The position numbers and the translations under genes were made by a program. 47,325 nucleotides of DNA. Source: JABSOG01 sp041583135 (GTDB lineage Bacteria; Pseudomonadota; Gammaproteobacteria; Enterobacterales; Alteromonadaceae). Below the pieces are notes generated by a model. That model made no database searches. It saw only the letters and a list, made by a program, of their open reading frames with translations, and was not told where the DNA came from. Location: the NCBI GenBank assembly GCA_041583135.1, contig JBFHGJ010000042.1, positions 1 through 47,325 of the forward strand, read 5' to 3'. Of the stretch, positions 35,640 to 43,509 are shown piece by piece (the stretch's first letter is position 1; every line of letters begins with the position of its first letter).

Positions 35640-35652
35640 GATTGGCTATAAT
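35624..35652 (+). promoter_or_regulatory. Promoter of the 219-residue / XRE-ImmA operon
   Basis: CTGATA at 35624-35629 and perfect TATAAT at 35647-35652, 17 bp apart. The transcription start would be near 35659, about 15 bases before the GTG start codon. The AAGG ribosome site lies at 35663-35666. Confidence 0.55.
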
Positions 35653-35673
35653 ACCCAAAAAGAAGGTTTACTT

Positions 35674-36333
35674 GTGAATCCAACTGATTATGATACCCCC
35701 TTCCAATATTGTCCTGAGCTTAAAGAAGAGTATTTGATTGAATTAGCTCAGAATATTCTCAAGGTTGTTGAGCGTACAGCTAACGACCTTAATTCAAAAC
35801 AGGATGATAACTATACTAGAGAGACTTGCATATTTGGTCGTGTTCGGCAATTGTTCATTCAATTGGACATGGACAAATCAAAACCGTGGGTAATAGTGCC
35901 CAGCAAGTCAATGGATTATGTAGCAAGAGTATGTGGTGTCCCGATTAGGGTCTTTAAAGATGATCCCGCATCACCAAGGAAAAAGAAAGTATTTTTTAGA
36001 AACGAATTTGAGCAGCACCAGCTGTCATTATTTGCCGAGGAAGAAGCAAATAATGGAGGAAGTAGCATTACATGGCGGTTATTCATTCAAGCACCTGCTA
36101 CTGTTAGTAATAAAGGTGATGAACTTGAGGACTTGGAAGATGACTACCGAGTTGTCTTTGTTGGCTACAATAGTTATTCCAATGAGATTAAAGCCATGTG
36201 GCAGTCGACTACGGAAGCAAGAGATACATTGCACCTGATTAATGATGAACTGCCAGAAGCAAAACCTGTCAGAAAACAACCACTAAAACCAAAGGACATT
36301 GGAAAAGATTCGACGGCAAGCGGAAATGAGTGA
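35674..36333 (+). CDS. Protein of unknown function coupled to XRE-ImmA
   Basis: No family recognised. GTG start, 219 residues, beginning MNPTDYDTPFQYCPELKEEY. The N-terminal third is helical; the middle has mixed strands (KPWVIVPSKSMDYVARVCGV, RVVFVGYNSYSNE) suggesting a small alpha/beta fold. An acidic stretch DELEDLEDDY is at about 149-158, and the tail is Lys/Pro-rich (KPVRKQPLKPKD). No catalytic motif is evident. It overlaps the following XRE-ImmA gene by 8 bases, so the two are translationally coupled and probably work together (substrate, effector or co-regulator of the metallopeptidase). Confidence 0.7.
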   Translation: MNPTDYDTPFQYCPELKEEYLIELAQNILKVVERTANDLNSKQDDNYTRETCIFGRVRQLFIQLDMDKSKPWVIVPSKSMDYVARVCGVPIRVFKDDPASPRKKKVFFRNEFEQHQLSLFAEEEANNGGSSITWRLFIQAPATVSNKGDELEDLEDDYRVVFVGYNSYSNEIKAMWQSTTEARDTLHLINDELPEAKPVRKQPLKPKDIGKDSTASGNE

Positions 36334-37429
36334 CTTTGATAATACAACAGCCTATAGAGGAGATAAACTTAGACTGATGAGGATTGCCCACGGCTATTCT
36401 TTGGAAGAGTTGGGCAAATATGTCGGTGTCACACGACAAAATATACATAAAATGGAATCGGGCCAAGAGCCTACCGCTGAGCAGCTTCCTAAATTGTGCG
36501 AGTTGCTTCATGTAAACGAAAGCTATTTTTATGCAGAGAGGAATACTCCAGTTGTTGAAGAGCAATGTCATTTCCGTTCTCTGCGTTCCAGGACTAAATC
36601 TTTGACCAACACGGTGATGGCCAGAGCTGAGCATTTGGACTCTCTGATCAAGGAGGTTGAGCAGTTTTTTGATTTGCCGGAATTTGAACTTCCTGATACA
36701 AGTGATCTTAATGCTAATAGCATTAAGGATATTGAGGAGGCTGCTAACAGGCTAAGGGGGTTCTGGGGGTTAGGGTTAGGTCCTATAGATAATATGACAA
36801 TACTCATTGAAAATGCAGGTGTTATTGTGGCTACAGTTGACGGTGTTGATGAGAAGGTAGATGCTTTTTCGATGTCAAGAAGACGGCCTATTGTCATAAG
36901 GAACAATGCTAAAAATAGCCCATGTCGATACAGGTTTGATTTGGCACATGAGTTAGGTCACTTGGTTATGCATGATGGGATTGTAACTGGTTGTAAAGAA
37001 ACTGAAAAACAGGCTAATTTTTTTGCAAGTTCATTCTTAATGCCAAGTAGCACTTTTTACAACGCTTCGCGCCAGTTTCCTTTAATAAAGGGAACGAGGA
37101 GTTTGAATTGGCAAAGTTTGAACAAGTTGAAGTTGTATTTCAAGGTGAGCTTCAAAGCGTTACTGTATAGAGCGAAATCACTTGGTTTGATTAATGAAGA
37201 CCAAATGCGCTCAGGTTATATCTACTTAAATAAAAACGGCTATACAAAAATAGAGCCACTTGACGAGCAATTAGAATTGGAAGAACCATCATTACTTGCA
37301 GATATTTTGACTGCACTAGACGGTACAAGATGGCAATTAACCCTGAATAAGCTTGGGTTTAGTCAAGGCTACATCAGGAAGCTGTTGCCAAACACATCAC
37401 TACCAAGGCCTGTACTGAAAAGTGTTTAG
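36326..37429 (+). CDS. XRE-family regulator fused to ImmA/IrrE metallopeptidase
   Basis: A 367-residue protein from the ATG at 36326 (an upstream in-frame TTG is unlikely). N-terminal helix-turn-helix of Cro/CI type at about 12-60 (GYSLEELGKYVGVTRQNIHKMESG). The C-terminal zinc peptidase has AHELGHLVMH at about 208-217 and the downstream Glu in EKQANFFASSFLMP. ImmA/IrrE proteins cleave repressors in ICEBs1-type elements and in the Deinococcus damage response; fused forms control toxin-antitoxin, phage and stress modules. Start overlaps the 219-residue gene by 8 bases. Its own HTH may bind the GTTGACA array. Target protein unknown. Confidence 0.9.
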   Translation: MSDFDNTTAYRGDKLRLMRIAHGYSLEELGKYVGVTRQNIHKMESGQEPTAEQLPKLCELLHVNESYFYAERNTPVVEEQCHFRSLRSRTKSLTNTVMARAEHLDSLIKEVEQFFDLPEFELPDTSDLNANSIKDIEEAANRLRGFWGLGLGPIDNMTILIENAGVIVATVDGVDEKVDAFSMSRRRPIVIRNNAKNSPCRYRFDLAHELGHLVMHDGIVTGCKETEKQANFFASSFLMPSSTFYNASRQFPLIKGTRSLNWQSLNKLKLYFKVSFKALLYRAKSLGLINEDQMRSGYIYLNKNGYTKIEPLDEQLELEEPSLLADILTALDGTRWQLTLNKLGFSQGYIRKLLPNTSLPRPVLKSV

Positions 37430-37889
37430 ATAACTTGTTCGTTATATATATGTAATTTAAAGTTCCCAAAATGTGCGTTTTTGGTCCTTGTAATTGAGCA
37501 ATTTCACCTCTTTGCCAATCAACTGCCGACCAACACCAGAACCAAAGAAGCCCGATATCTCCGCCGGGCTTCTACGGGCCGCGAAGCTGAATCAATATTG
37601 TAATACCACTCAGAACCGATCATTCAACTCCGTCAATCCTGGTTCGCCAAGTGTCATTTCAACTGTAAAAAACTCACAAAATCAACCACTTTTCTCTTTG
37701 ATTATGGAAAACGACACCTGACCCCTTCATTGGCCCGAAAAAAAGGTAGGGATTCCCTTAACGTTAATGGTTGCCTACTTATGGCGCAATTGGCTATATT
37801 TGCGCACTAAACCAGACTTGATGCATTAACATACCAATAATATTATGGTTTTTTAGTTTTATTGGTTTTATATTATTTTGGACCCGTAA
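37430..37889. other. Non-coding stretch with repeat-like remnants
   Basis: This 460-base stretch has no convincing gene. It holds an 8-bp GC hairpin (listed separately) and at about 37700-37726 the string CGACACCTGACCCCTTCATT, whose reverse (AAGGGGTCAGG) resembles the ends of the island repeats and of REP-associated-transposase remnants. The last 150 bases are AT-rich and likely carry the promoter of the 238-residue gene. Confidence 0.5.
37547..37572. terminator. GC hairpin downstream of XRE-ImmA
   Basis: GAAGCCCG and CGGGCTTC form a perfect 8-bp stem with a 10-nt loop, 118 bases past the XRE-ImmA stop. No U-tract follows, so it may instead be part of a repeat remnant. Confidence 0.35.
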
Positions 37890-38606
37890 ATGGATAATGA
37901 GCGACTTCCTCCAGTAACGACGTTTTATTTTAGAATTTTAAAAGAATTCAGGCATGTGCTGTTTATCTTATTTGTTACTACATCGGCTTTTCTTGCAGGT
38001 GTTGAATCTGAATTTAGATATAACCTATCTAAAACAATCCATGTGTCGTACTACGATAAATTAGCTGCAACTCAACAAGCTCAATCATTTGTTAATGGGG
38101 CTAAAAACATTATCTACGCTTGGAGTGTTTACCATGCCAACACCAATAGTATCTATAATCTTCGGAAAATACGCGATGCTGAGTCGTATAGTTTGATATT
38201 TAAGTATATTGAATATGAAAAACTTGATGAATCTTGGAGAGTCTATGCGATGTATTATTACGCATATCTCCAATTTATCTGTGCGGACCTTAAAGAGTCT
38301 CAAAGTTGCTTGACTAATGCACAAACCTCAATCGAAAAATTACATTTTGCAAGTCAAAAAGCTTTGCCCGAACATGCAAGAATGTTTTTGGTACAGAACA
38401 GAATGATCGAAAATATTGAGGTTTTGCAAGCATATAGTGACGCCTTAGCATACAAGTTAATGCCGTCTGAGAGGTTGATGCTAAAAGCAATTGACTCCTT
38501 AAATAAGCTGGGGGGGATTAGAAGCTTGGAAGATCGGGATGTAAAATCAGATAGACTTCTTGGACCTGTATTAAGAGCTATTGAAGAACGAAAGGAACTA
38601 GGATAA
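37890..38606 (+). CDS. Membrane-anchored protein of unknown function
   Basis: No family recognised. 238 residues with a single transmembrane helix at about 22-38 (LFILFVTTSAFLAGV) after a short cytoplasmic N-terminus, so the body is probably outside or membrane-attached. The rest is largely helical, with repeated Tyr/Ala-rich helices (YAMYYYAYLQFICADLKESQ, then AQTSIEKLHFASQKALPEHA) that have the feel of a tetratricopeptide-like array. AT-rich codon use unlike the genes left of 34600. Followed 98 bases later by another membrane protein on the same strand; the two may form a unit. Confidence 0.6.
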   Translation: MDNERLPPVTTFYFRILKEFRHVLFILFVTTSAFLAGVESEFRYNLSKTIHVSYYDKLAATQQAQSFVNGAKNIIYAWSVYHANTNSIYNLRKIRDAESYSLIFKYIEYEKLDESWRVYAMYYYAYLQFICADLKESQSCLTNAQTSIEKLHFASQKALPEHARMFLVQNRMIENIEVLQAYSDALAYKLMPSERLMLKAIDSLNKLGGIRSLEDRDVKSDRLLGPVLRAIEERKELG

Positions 38607-38704
38607 TTGACAACATTTTTTAAATTAAGAATATTTGAAGTGGTTAGATTGCATTGATGTGTCGACTGAATTAATTGACTAAAATACCTGCGTAGGAATA
38701 TGTT

Positions 38705-39340
38705 TTGGATTTAATAATAGTTTTGGTTATAGCATTCATGATTGCTTTGTATGCGTTTGCCTCAACAAGAAAAAACCTCAAAAGCCAACGTGATACATAT
38801 GACGGTTTCAAAGACAAATTGGCTCAGGCAATTATTTACAGTCAACCTTCATGGACTGATTTACTGGGTGTCGCCAATACTTGCAATATGAAAGGGGAGA
38901 TGGTTATTTCTGTGTTATGGGATTTAAATGCAGAAATTCTTTCTGGACAAGCTAAGGGCAGTGATCTGGAGCAACATAAGGACCTAATTAGTGAATACAT
39001 ATCTATGTATAATGAGCTAGAACAATTTAAAGAGTTGCCGCCCGAGCTTCGTAATTCTCTCGAAAAACTTAGTGATGTATTGACGGACGAAAATAAGCAC
39101 TTATTAGAGCCGTTAACAAAAAAGCTGAAAGACCTACTTGAGTTTTATGAGAAAGACAACAAACAACAGCGAAAGTATGCGTTTTGGGGTCTTGTAGTAA
39201 CTATAGCTTCCTTATTGTTTGCTCTTTATACATATTTTTCTCCTAAATTTACTGAATCCGATTTAACTGAAAAAAAAACCACAGCACAAATTCAAAGTTG
39301 TAACAGCTTAAATAAGAAAACTTACAATCGATTTGCTTAG
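38705..39340 (+). CDS. Two-helix membrane protein of unknown function
   Basis: No family recognised. 211 residues from a TTG start (AGGA about 8 bases upstream; the next in-frame Met is residue 12). Transmembrane helices lie at about 2-19 and 159-178, with a helical, charged domain between them that includes a possible coiled coil (KKLKDLLEFYEKDNKQQRK). The C-terminal tail ends QSCNSLNKKTYNRFA. Same strand and style as the preceding gene. Repeat copy R2 begins about 65 bases after its stop. Confidence 0.55.
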   Translation: MDLIIVLVIAFMIALYAFASTRKNLKSQRDTYDGFKDKLAQAIIYSQPSWTDLLGVANTCNMKGEMVISVLWDLNAEILSGQAKGSDLEQHKDLISEYISMYNELEQFKELPPELRNSLEKLSDVLTDENKHLLEPLTKKLKDLLEFYEKDNKQQRKYAFWGLVVTIASLLFALYTYFSPKFTESDLTEKKTTAQIQSCNSLNKKTYNRFA

Positions 39341-39404
39341 AATTAGGGCCGTCTTTCGGGGCGGGTTGATACTCATAATTGTTTACAGGGCCTCCCCGCA
39401 TTTA

Positions 39405-39574
39405 AACTTGGCAGACTTTATTAATGCTCTACAGATGATTGAGCGCTGCGAATAGCCTTTGTCACACATTTGCTGGTCGGGAGAAGGCCCCTGCATATTC
39501 ACTGCCGTTCAAGCCGTGGGTCATTATAGATGTCTGTTTTTAAATTAGTTGCAGAATATGCTACCTGACCCTTT
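39405..39574. repeat. Island repeat copy R2
   Basis: Begins AACTTGGCAGACTTTATTA like the inner part of R3 and R4, then the common block GAGCGCTGCGAATAGCC through CTGCATATTCACTGCCG, ending CAGAATATGCTACCTGACC-CTTT. The left end typical of R3/R4 is missing; unrelated sequence stands in its place. Confidence 0.8.
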
Positions 39575-39580
39575 GGATCT

Positions 39581-39630
39581 TTGTAAATGTCTGTTTTAAA
39601 TTAGTTGCAGAATATGCGGCCTGACCCTTT
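39581..39630. repeat. Fragment of the repeat's right end
   Basis: Repeats the last 50 bases of the element (TGTAAATGTCTG, TTAGTTGCAGAATATG, CTGACCCTTT), 7 bases after R2. A tandem copy of the end only. Confidence 0.75.
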
Positions 39631-39688
39631 GTACTTTTGCGTAAGCCAACATCAAATCTTACAGCAATTGATTGGTGTATTATTTTGA

Positions 39689-39714
39689 TTACAGAATATG
39701 CTACCTGACCCTTT
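39689..39714. repeat. Second fragment of the repeat's right end
   Basis: TTACAGAATATGCTACCTGA followed by CCCTTT: a third copy of the outermost 26 bases, so right ends lie at 39574, 39630 and 39714 in a row. This suggests repeated insertion or rearrangement at one spot. Confidence 0.7.
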
Positions 39715-39792
39715 GGACTTTTTCGAAATTGCGAATGACTGTTGATCGCTCAAAGCCGTCATCAGATTTTTTACGTTAAATGATTTTGAAGT

Positions 39793-40109
39793 AAAGGGTC
39801 GGGTTGCAGATTCTGCAACCAAAAAGAAAACACCTGTTTTTTCTAAATTTTAGTTTTTACATCAATAAGTAAAAGAATCCAATTTTCAGACATAGAGTCC
39901 GAAAGGTAGAAAGAATCAACTTGGCAAATTTTATTAATACAAAACTCGTTTCTTGGCAGACTTTATTAAATCTGTACAGCGCTGCGAATAGCCTTAGTCA
40001 CACATTTACTGCTAGGAAGAAGGCCCTGCATATTCACTGCCGTTCAAGCCGTGGGTCATTGTAGATGTCTGTTTTTAAATTAGTTGCAGAATAGGCGACC
40101 TGACCCTTT
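39793..40109. repeat. MITE-like element R3 with terminal inverted repeats
   Basis: 317 bp. The left end AAAGGGTCGGGTTGCAGA-TTCTGCAAC matches the reverse of the right end (AAAGGGTCAGGTCGC then ATTCTGCAAC) over about 27 bases. Both flanks show GT next to the ends. It carries no gene. R4 is about 85-90% alike by eye over the shared length. R3 lacks one C within the common block relative to other copies. Confidence 0.8.
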
Positions 40110-40163
40110 GTATAATCACAAATGCACAAAAGTCAGATGACAGCCGAATATTAACTTTCTCTT

Positions 40164-41492
40164 TCACGACTGCCGATAGTAGGTTTTTCCATGCAATGGA
40201 TAAAACTCAGGTTTTATAGAAGAAAATTTCCTATTTTTATAAAAGATATGAGCCACATGTGGAAATAACTGATAATCAAGAGGAATCAAAGCATTGGGAT
40301 TATGATAGATTGTAACCGAATCACGCCAATATTCTTCATAGTCATCGTCGCAAACATCAAACTCAAAATCTCTTATCTCTTGGCTATTTTCATATATTGC
40401 TTTACCCACAAACTTAATGTCCAAATTACGACAACCAAACTCTGCTAAATAACCCATACGCAAAAACTTACCAATTGTTGCTTGATTCGAATGGATTACC
40501 GCGCTGATATTTTCTGAATCAGGCAAGTTGAAAAAACCTGATGGTATAATTTTATCTCCCCACCGATGCTCCTTAATAATTTCAACCTCCTGACTTATTC
40601 CCTCTTTAGGAGAAAAAGAATACTCTCTCTTTGCCCCATACAAATAAATCTCTAAACCTTTACGAGACCACATCATAGAATTCTTCTGATGGAAGTCATG
40701 TACCGCAATTAATAGAGGATTTCCAGCCACATGTTCTTTTTCCCAATATTTCTTTTTTAACTTTGAATATAAGGAACTCCCATATTTTATGGGTATATAG
40801 TCCTTCAATAAAAGCTCCTTCTCTGTTGCCGTTGTTGGCTCTTCCGCATTGGCATAGTGTCGAGTCGGATTTACTGTAACCGCCTCAATGCACACTCTAT
40901 TTCCAAGCTTTTCAATCACATAATCAGGCGCGTTAAACTCTCTATTTATTAAAAAATCAAGTTCATGAAATAATGCATATAGATACAGTTCCCATATCCT
41001 AGCGTTAAACCCACCACTTTGGAATTGTTCGATATAATTGCCATCAGGATCTTCGAATGAATACGCAATCTCTCTAATTAATTCTTTAGCAGGATTGAGG
41101 GGGGTTGAATCGACTAGCAACTTATAGTCCTCTAACATTGTATTTGGGTTTGCAACTTGTTCGTAAATCATATGTTTATTTCGAGTTATAACACCTTGTG
41201 GGAACTCTTCTGCTCCATCAACAGAGTGACTCTCCATTTTTTCAATTAAGATAGTCCTTGCCTTAGCAACGTCTTCAATACTAATTTTCTGGTCAATGAA
41301 TCTAAATACCCCTGCTTCATCTCGACCTAAGACAATAGCAGCATAATCGTTATCAGTTTTATCCAATAAAATAACTCCTAGCACTGAATTGTTGTCATTT
41401 GAATACCATTCAATTTCCACAGACATATGTCTTACAAATGGTACGCGAGCATAACTCAACGCTTCAAATCTGGCTTTAGATACTCTCCGCAT
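40164..41492 (-). CDS. 442-residue protein with possible PD-(D/E)XK-like core
   Basis: Belongs to a family of bacterial proteins usually left without function (some carry the odd label glycosaminoglycan attachment protein). N-terminal part MRRVSKARFEALSYAR is basic. In the middle, WELYLYALFHELDF (Glu168), then NAPDY (Asp190) and VCIEAVTVNPT (Glu203) resemble the E...PD...(D/E)X(K) layout of a nuclease fold, with the Lys replaced by Val. A C-terminal domain (about 240-430) has no motif I know. It is bracketed by elements R3 and R4, both within 300 bases, and so may have moved as cargo. Function not assigned; defence role is only a guess. Confidence 0.75.
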   Translation of the reverse strand: MRRVSKARFEALSYARVPFVRHMSVEIEWYSNDNNSVLGVILLDKTDNDYAAIVLGRDEAGVFRFIDQKISIEDVAKARTILIEKMESHSVDGAEEFPQGVITRNKHMIYEQVANPNTMLEDYKLLVDSTPLNPAKELIREIAYSFEDPDGNYIEQFQSGGFNARIWELYLYALFHELDFLINREFNAPDYVIEKLGNRVCIEAVTVNPTRHYANAEEPTTATEKELLLKDYIPIKYGSSLYSKLKKKYWEKEHVAGNPLLIAVHDFHQKNSMMWSRKGLEIYLYGAKREYSFSPKEGISQEVEIIKEHRWGDKIIPSGFFNLPDSENISAVIHSNQATIGKFLRMGYLAEFGCRNLDIKFVGKAIYENSQEIRDFEFDVCDDDYEEYWRDSVTIYHNPNALIPLDYQLFPHVAHIFYKNRKFSSIKPEFYPLHGKTYYRQS

Positions 41493-41556
41493 GACAACCT
41501 CTTATTGTTTTCTAATCATAGGTATGAAGGAATTTTCAAATCTGCACTAATATTGT

Positions 41557-41760
41557 TTACCATATAGAGCCATCTGTAAACCGACTAGCCATGTTGATGA
41601 GTAATCCTGCCGTGTGAAGATTGAGGGCAATACTCGTAACACTCACCATCGCTAAATCAGTAAAGCAACCTGGATAAGTGAGACTGCCGTCGTAAAGTTG
41701 CACCACATCGCTTGAGAGCCACCACAAACAAATGAGCAGGGCCAACCAAATGCAACTCAT
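41557..41760 (-). CDS. Possible small membrane protein
   Basis: From the ATG at 41760 (AGG about 7 bases upstream) an open frame gives 67 residues starting MSCIWLALLICLWWLS, with two hydrophobic segments (also VSVTSIALNLHTAGLLIN). The frame continues upstream into R4, where it is not credible. It could be a remnant of a longer membrane protein gene. No family recognised; low support. Confidence 0.3.
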   Translation of the reverse strand: MSCIWLALLICLWWLSSDVVQLYDGSLTYPGCFTDLAMVSVTSIALNLHTAGLLINMASRFTDGSIW

Positions 41761-41787
41761 AGATTGACCTAGTGATGGCCGTGTAGT

Positions 41788-42073
41788 AAAGGGTCGGGTT
41801 GCAGATTCTGCAACCAAAAAGAAAACACCTGTTTTTTCTAAATTTTAGTTTTTACATCAATAAGTAAAAAAATCCAATTTTCAGACACAGAGTCCGAAAG
41901 GTAGAAAGAGTCAACTTGGCAGACTTTATTAAACCTGTACAGCGCTGCGAATAGCCTTTGTCACACATTTGCTGATAGGAAGAAGGCCCCTGCATATTCA
42001 CTGCCGTTCAAGCCGTGGGTCATTGTAAACGTCTGTTTTTAAATTAGTTGCAGAATATGCTATCTGACCCTTA
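41788..42073. repeat. MITE-like element R4 with terminal inverted repeats
   Basis: 286 bp, same orientation as R3. Left end AAAGGGTCGGGTTGCAGA, inner blocks CACCTGTTTTTTC, CAGACACAGAGTCCGAAAGG and AACTTGGCAGACTTTATTA, then the common block and right end CAGAATATGCTATCTGACCC. It is about 30 bases shorter than R3 (a run near the AACTTGGCA block is present twice in R3). No gene inside. Confidence 0.8.
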
Positions 42074-42129
42074 GGTCCTATAGGGCTGTCTTGCGTAGCT
42101 ATGTCCCTTTAAGAGGGTCGGGTGACAGC

Positions 42130-43044
42130 CTAAACATAATTAACTTTAATTTCTGCTACGTAAATTTTTGCGTATGGTTCTCTAGTTTCATGATTCACTT
42201 GAACCACGCTAACTAGATAGTACTTTTCACTTATATTTACAATTTCTGCATTTCTTAAATATATGTCTCCACGATGTAATTCTAAATTACTGTTTCTAGA
42301 GAGCAATGAATAACTTGTATAGTTTTCGGAAAAACCTTTTGTCTCGACTAAAAATGGTAGCTTAGGATTTATATCTACCTTTTGCTTGGCTGAAAATGAC
42401 ACTACTTTATATGGAATAAATTCGACTTTGTATTGTTTGTGGTAGCCCAATTCGTTAAATTCCGCTTCGTCGATTTTGCCAAGTAGCATATCAACACCAC
42501 TATTTATGTATACAGCAGCCGAACCTTTAAGGCTTTTTAAGTTAAGTTTTCGATTTTGCGCTGCACTATTGAGTTCATCAAAAGTTGGTGGTTTCAATTC
42601 CTGCTCGAAGTTGGGAAATTCTATACGAATCGGTAATCCACTTGCTCTATGAACGGCATACCATTCCTCTTTTTTAGGAAATACATGTTTAGAAATATCA
42701 AATGAGATATTTTCTGCCTTTGTATTTGGCACCCATGTTTTAAGCTCCTCATTAGACCACATGGCAACGAAAATCAAAACCGCACCTGCACCAGTTATTT
42801 TAAGGGCTCCAGTAGCTAAAGTGGTACCATGAATCCCTCCCAAAAATCTATATAGAAGAGCTGAAACAGCAATTCCAAGAAAAGTAGCGATTATAGGAGG
42901 CGGAATTATTATCGGCTCTTTTAAAAACCAAAAAATAGGAGCAATAAAAGATAGAATTAAAGTAATTAAAATGGATATAACAATAATTTTGTCTTCTACT
43001 GAAAGTGTTTTAAGTAATTCAGATTCTATTGAGGGGGTTGGCAT
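42130..43044 (-). CDS. Three-helix membrane protein of unknown function
   Basis: No family recognised. 304 residues with three hydrophobic segments at about 20-40, 48-68 and 78-97 (IIATFLGIAVSALLYRFLGG, ALKITGAGAVLIFVAMW), then a soluble domain of about 200 residues rich in beta-strands. That domain includes SGLPIRIEFPNFEQELKPP and the strand-turn pattern KLPFLVETKGFSENYTSY and GDIYLRNAEIVNISEKYY. AT-rich codon use fits the island. It could be a membrane-associated sensor or anchor; there is no catalytic motif. ATG start; single gene. Confidence 0.65.
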   Translation of the reverse strand: MPTPSIESELLKTLSVEDKIIVISILITLILSFIAPIFWFLKEPIIIPPPIIATFLGIAVSALLYRFLGGIHGTTLATGALKITGAGAVLIFVAMWSNEELKTWVPNTKAENISFDISKHVFPKKEEWYAVHRASGLPIRIEFPNFEQELKPPTFDELNSAAQNRKLNLKSLKGSAAVYINSGVDMLLGKIDEAEFNELGYHKQYKVEFIPYKVVSFSAKQKVDINPKLPFLVETKGFSENYTSYSLLSRNSNLELHRGDIYLRNAEIVNISEKYYLVSVVQVNHETREPYAKIYVAEIKVNYV

Positions 43045-43503
43045 GATTTAAAGTCCAAAATTACCGATTGGCATATACTATTATGACATTAATTTGGGTT
43101 TTTAAGGAAATAATTTGGAGACATATCAGTTTGTATATAACGCTGATTTCTTTTATAAGGCGTTAAATATGAGAGTCTATTCCATAAACCTCGCTACTCA
43201 TCACCATTCTTCTATATTTGCAATCAACTTTATATTGCTCAGATCGCTTTCATCGCCAGTCATTGTTACCATTGCGGGTTTTAAGGCGCGAATTAAAGTG
43301 CTTTTTCTATAATCAAAAAAAGTTTTAGAATGATTCACTCCATGATATGAAGAAGTAATATCGTTTTAGCATTGATCCCAACTGGATCTTGACTACTGGT
43401 GGCCCCTATTCAAGCCTAGATGTTTGTGACAATGTAAATGAATCAACTGTTTTTGGGACTTTTATGGTCAAACAACTTTTTGAATGAGTAAAATTTTTAG
43501 AGG
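43045..43503. other. Non-coding stretch
   Basis: About 460 AT-rich bases upstream of the zinc-ribbon gene. A 65-codon frame from a TTG at 43115 is present but has no ribosome site or recognisable composition. TAACGC (near 43139) and GCGTTA (near 43161) are a short inverted pair, too small for an integron attC site. I see nothing else. Confidence 0.5.
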
Positions 43504-43509
43504 ATGAAT

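Larger units (their letters stand above)
39341..40163. other. Repeat-filled stretch between two cargo segments
   Basis: The stretch holds R2, two fragments of the repeat's right end, and the full element R3, listed separately. In between no open frame looks coding. The last 50 bases before 40164 lead into the end of the 442-residue gene. Confidence 0.7.
41493..42129. other. Repeat-containing gap right of the 442-residue gene
   Basis: The gap holds the promoter side of the 442-residue gene, a doubtful small membrane ORF and element R4. After R4, at about 42109-42127, AAGAGGGTCGGGTGACAG resembles a further, degenerate left end. TAGGGCTGTC and GACAGCCTA there form a loose inverted pair that may serve as terminator for the gene ending at 42130. 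Confidence 0.6.

Noticed and set aside
34599..42073. Repeats as a CRISPR array or iteron origin
   Set aside because: Copies are 140-320 bases long, unevenly spaced over 7 kb and separated by genes; no cas or replication genes are present.
43130..43170. Integron attC site (TAACGC ... GCGTTAAAT)
   Set aside because: The pair is only about 25 bases apart, lacks a valid inverse core (RYYYAAC) and inner L sites, and no integrase or further sites are present.
43115..43312. 65-codon plus-strand frame as a gene
   Set aside because: TTG start, no ribosome site, and no protein-like motifs; likely chance in AT-rich sequence.
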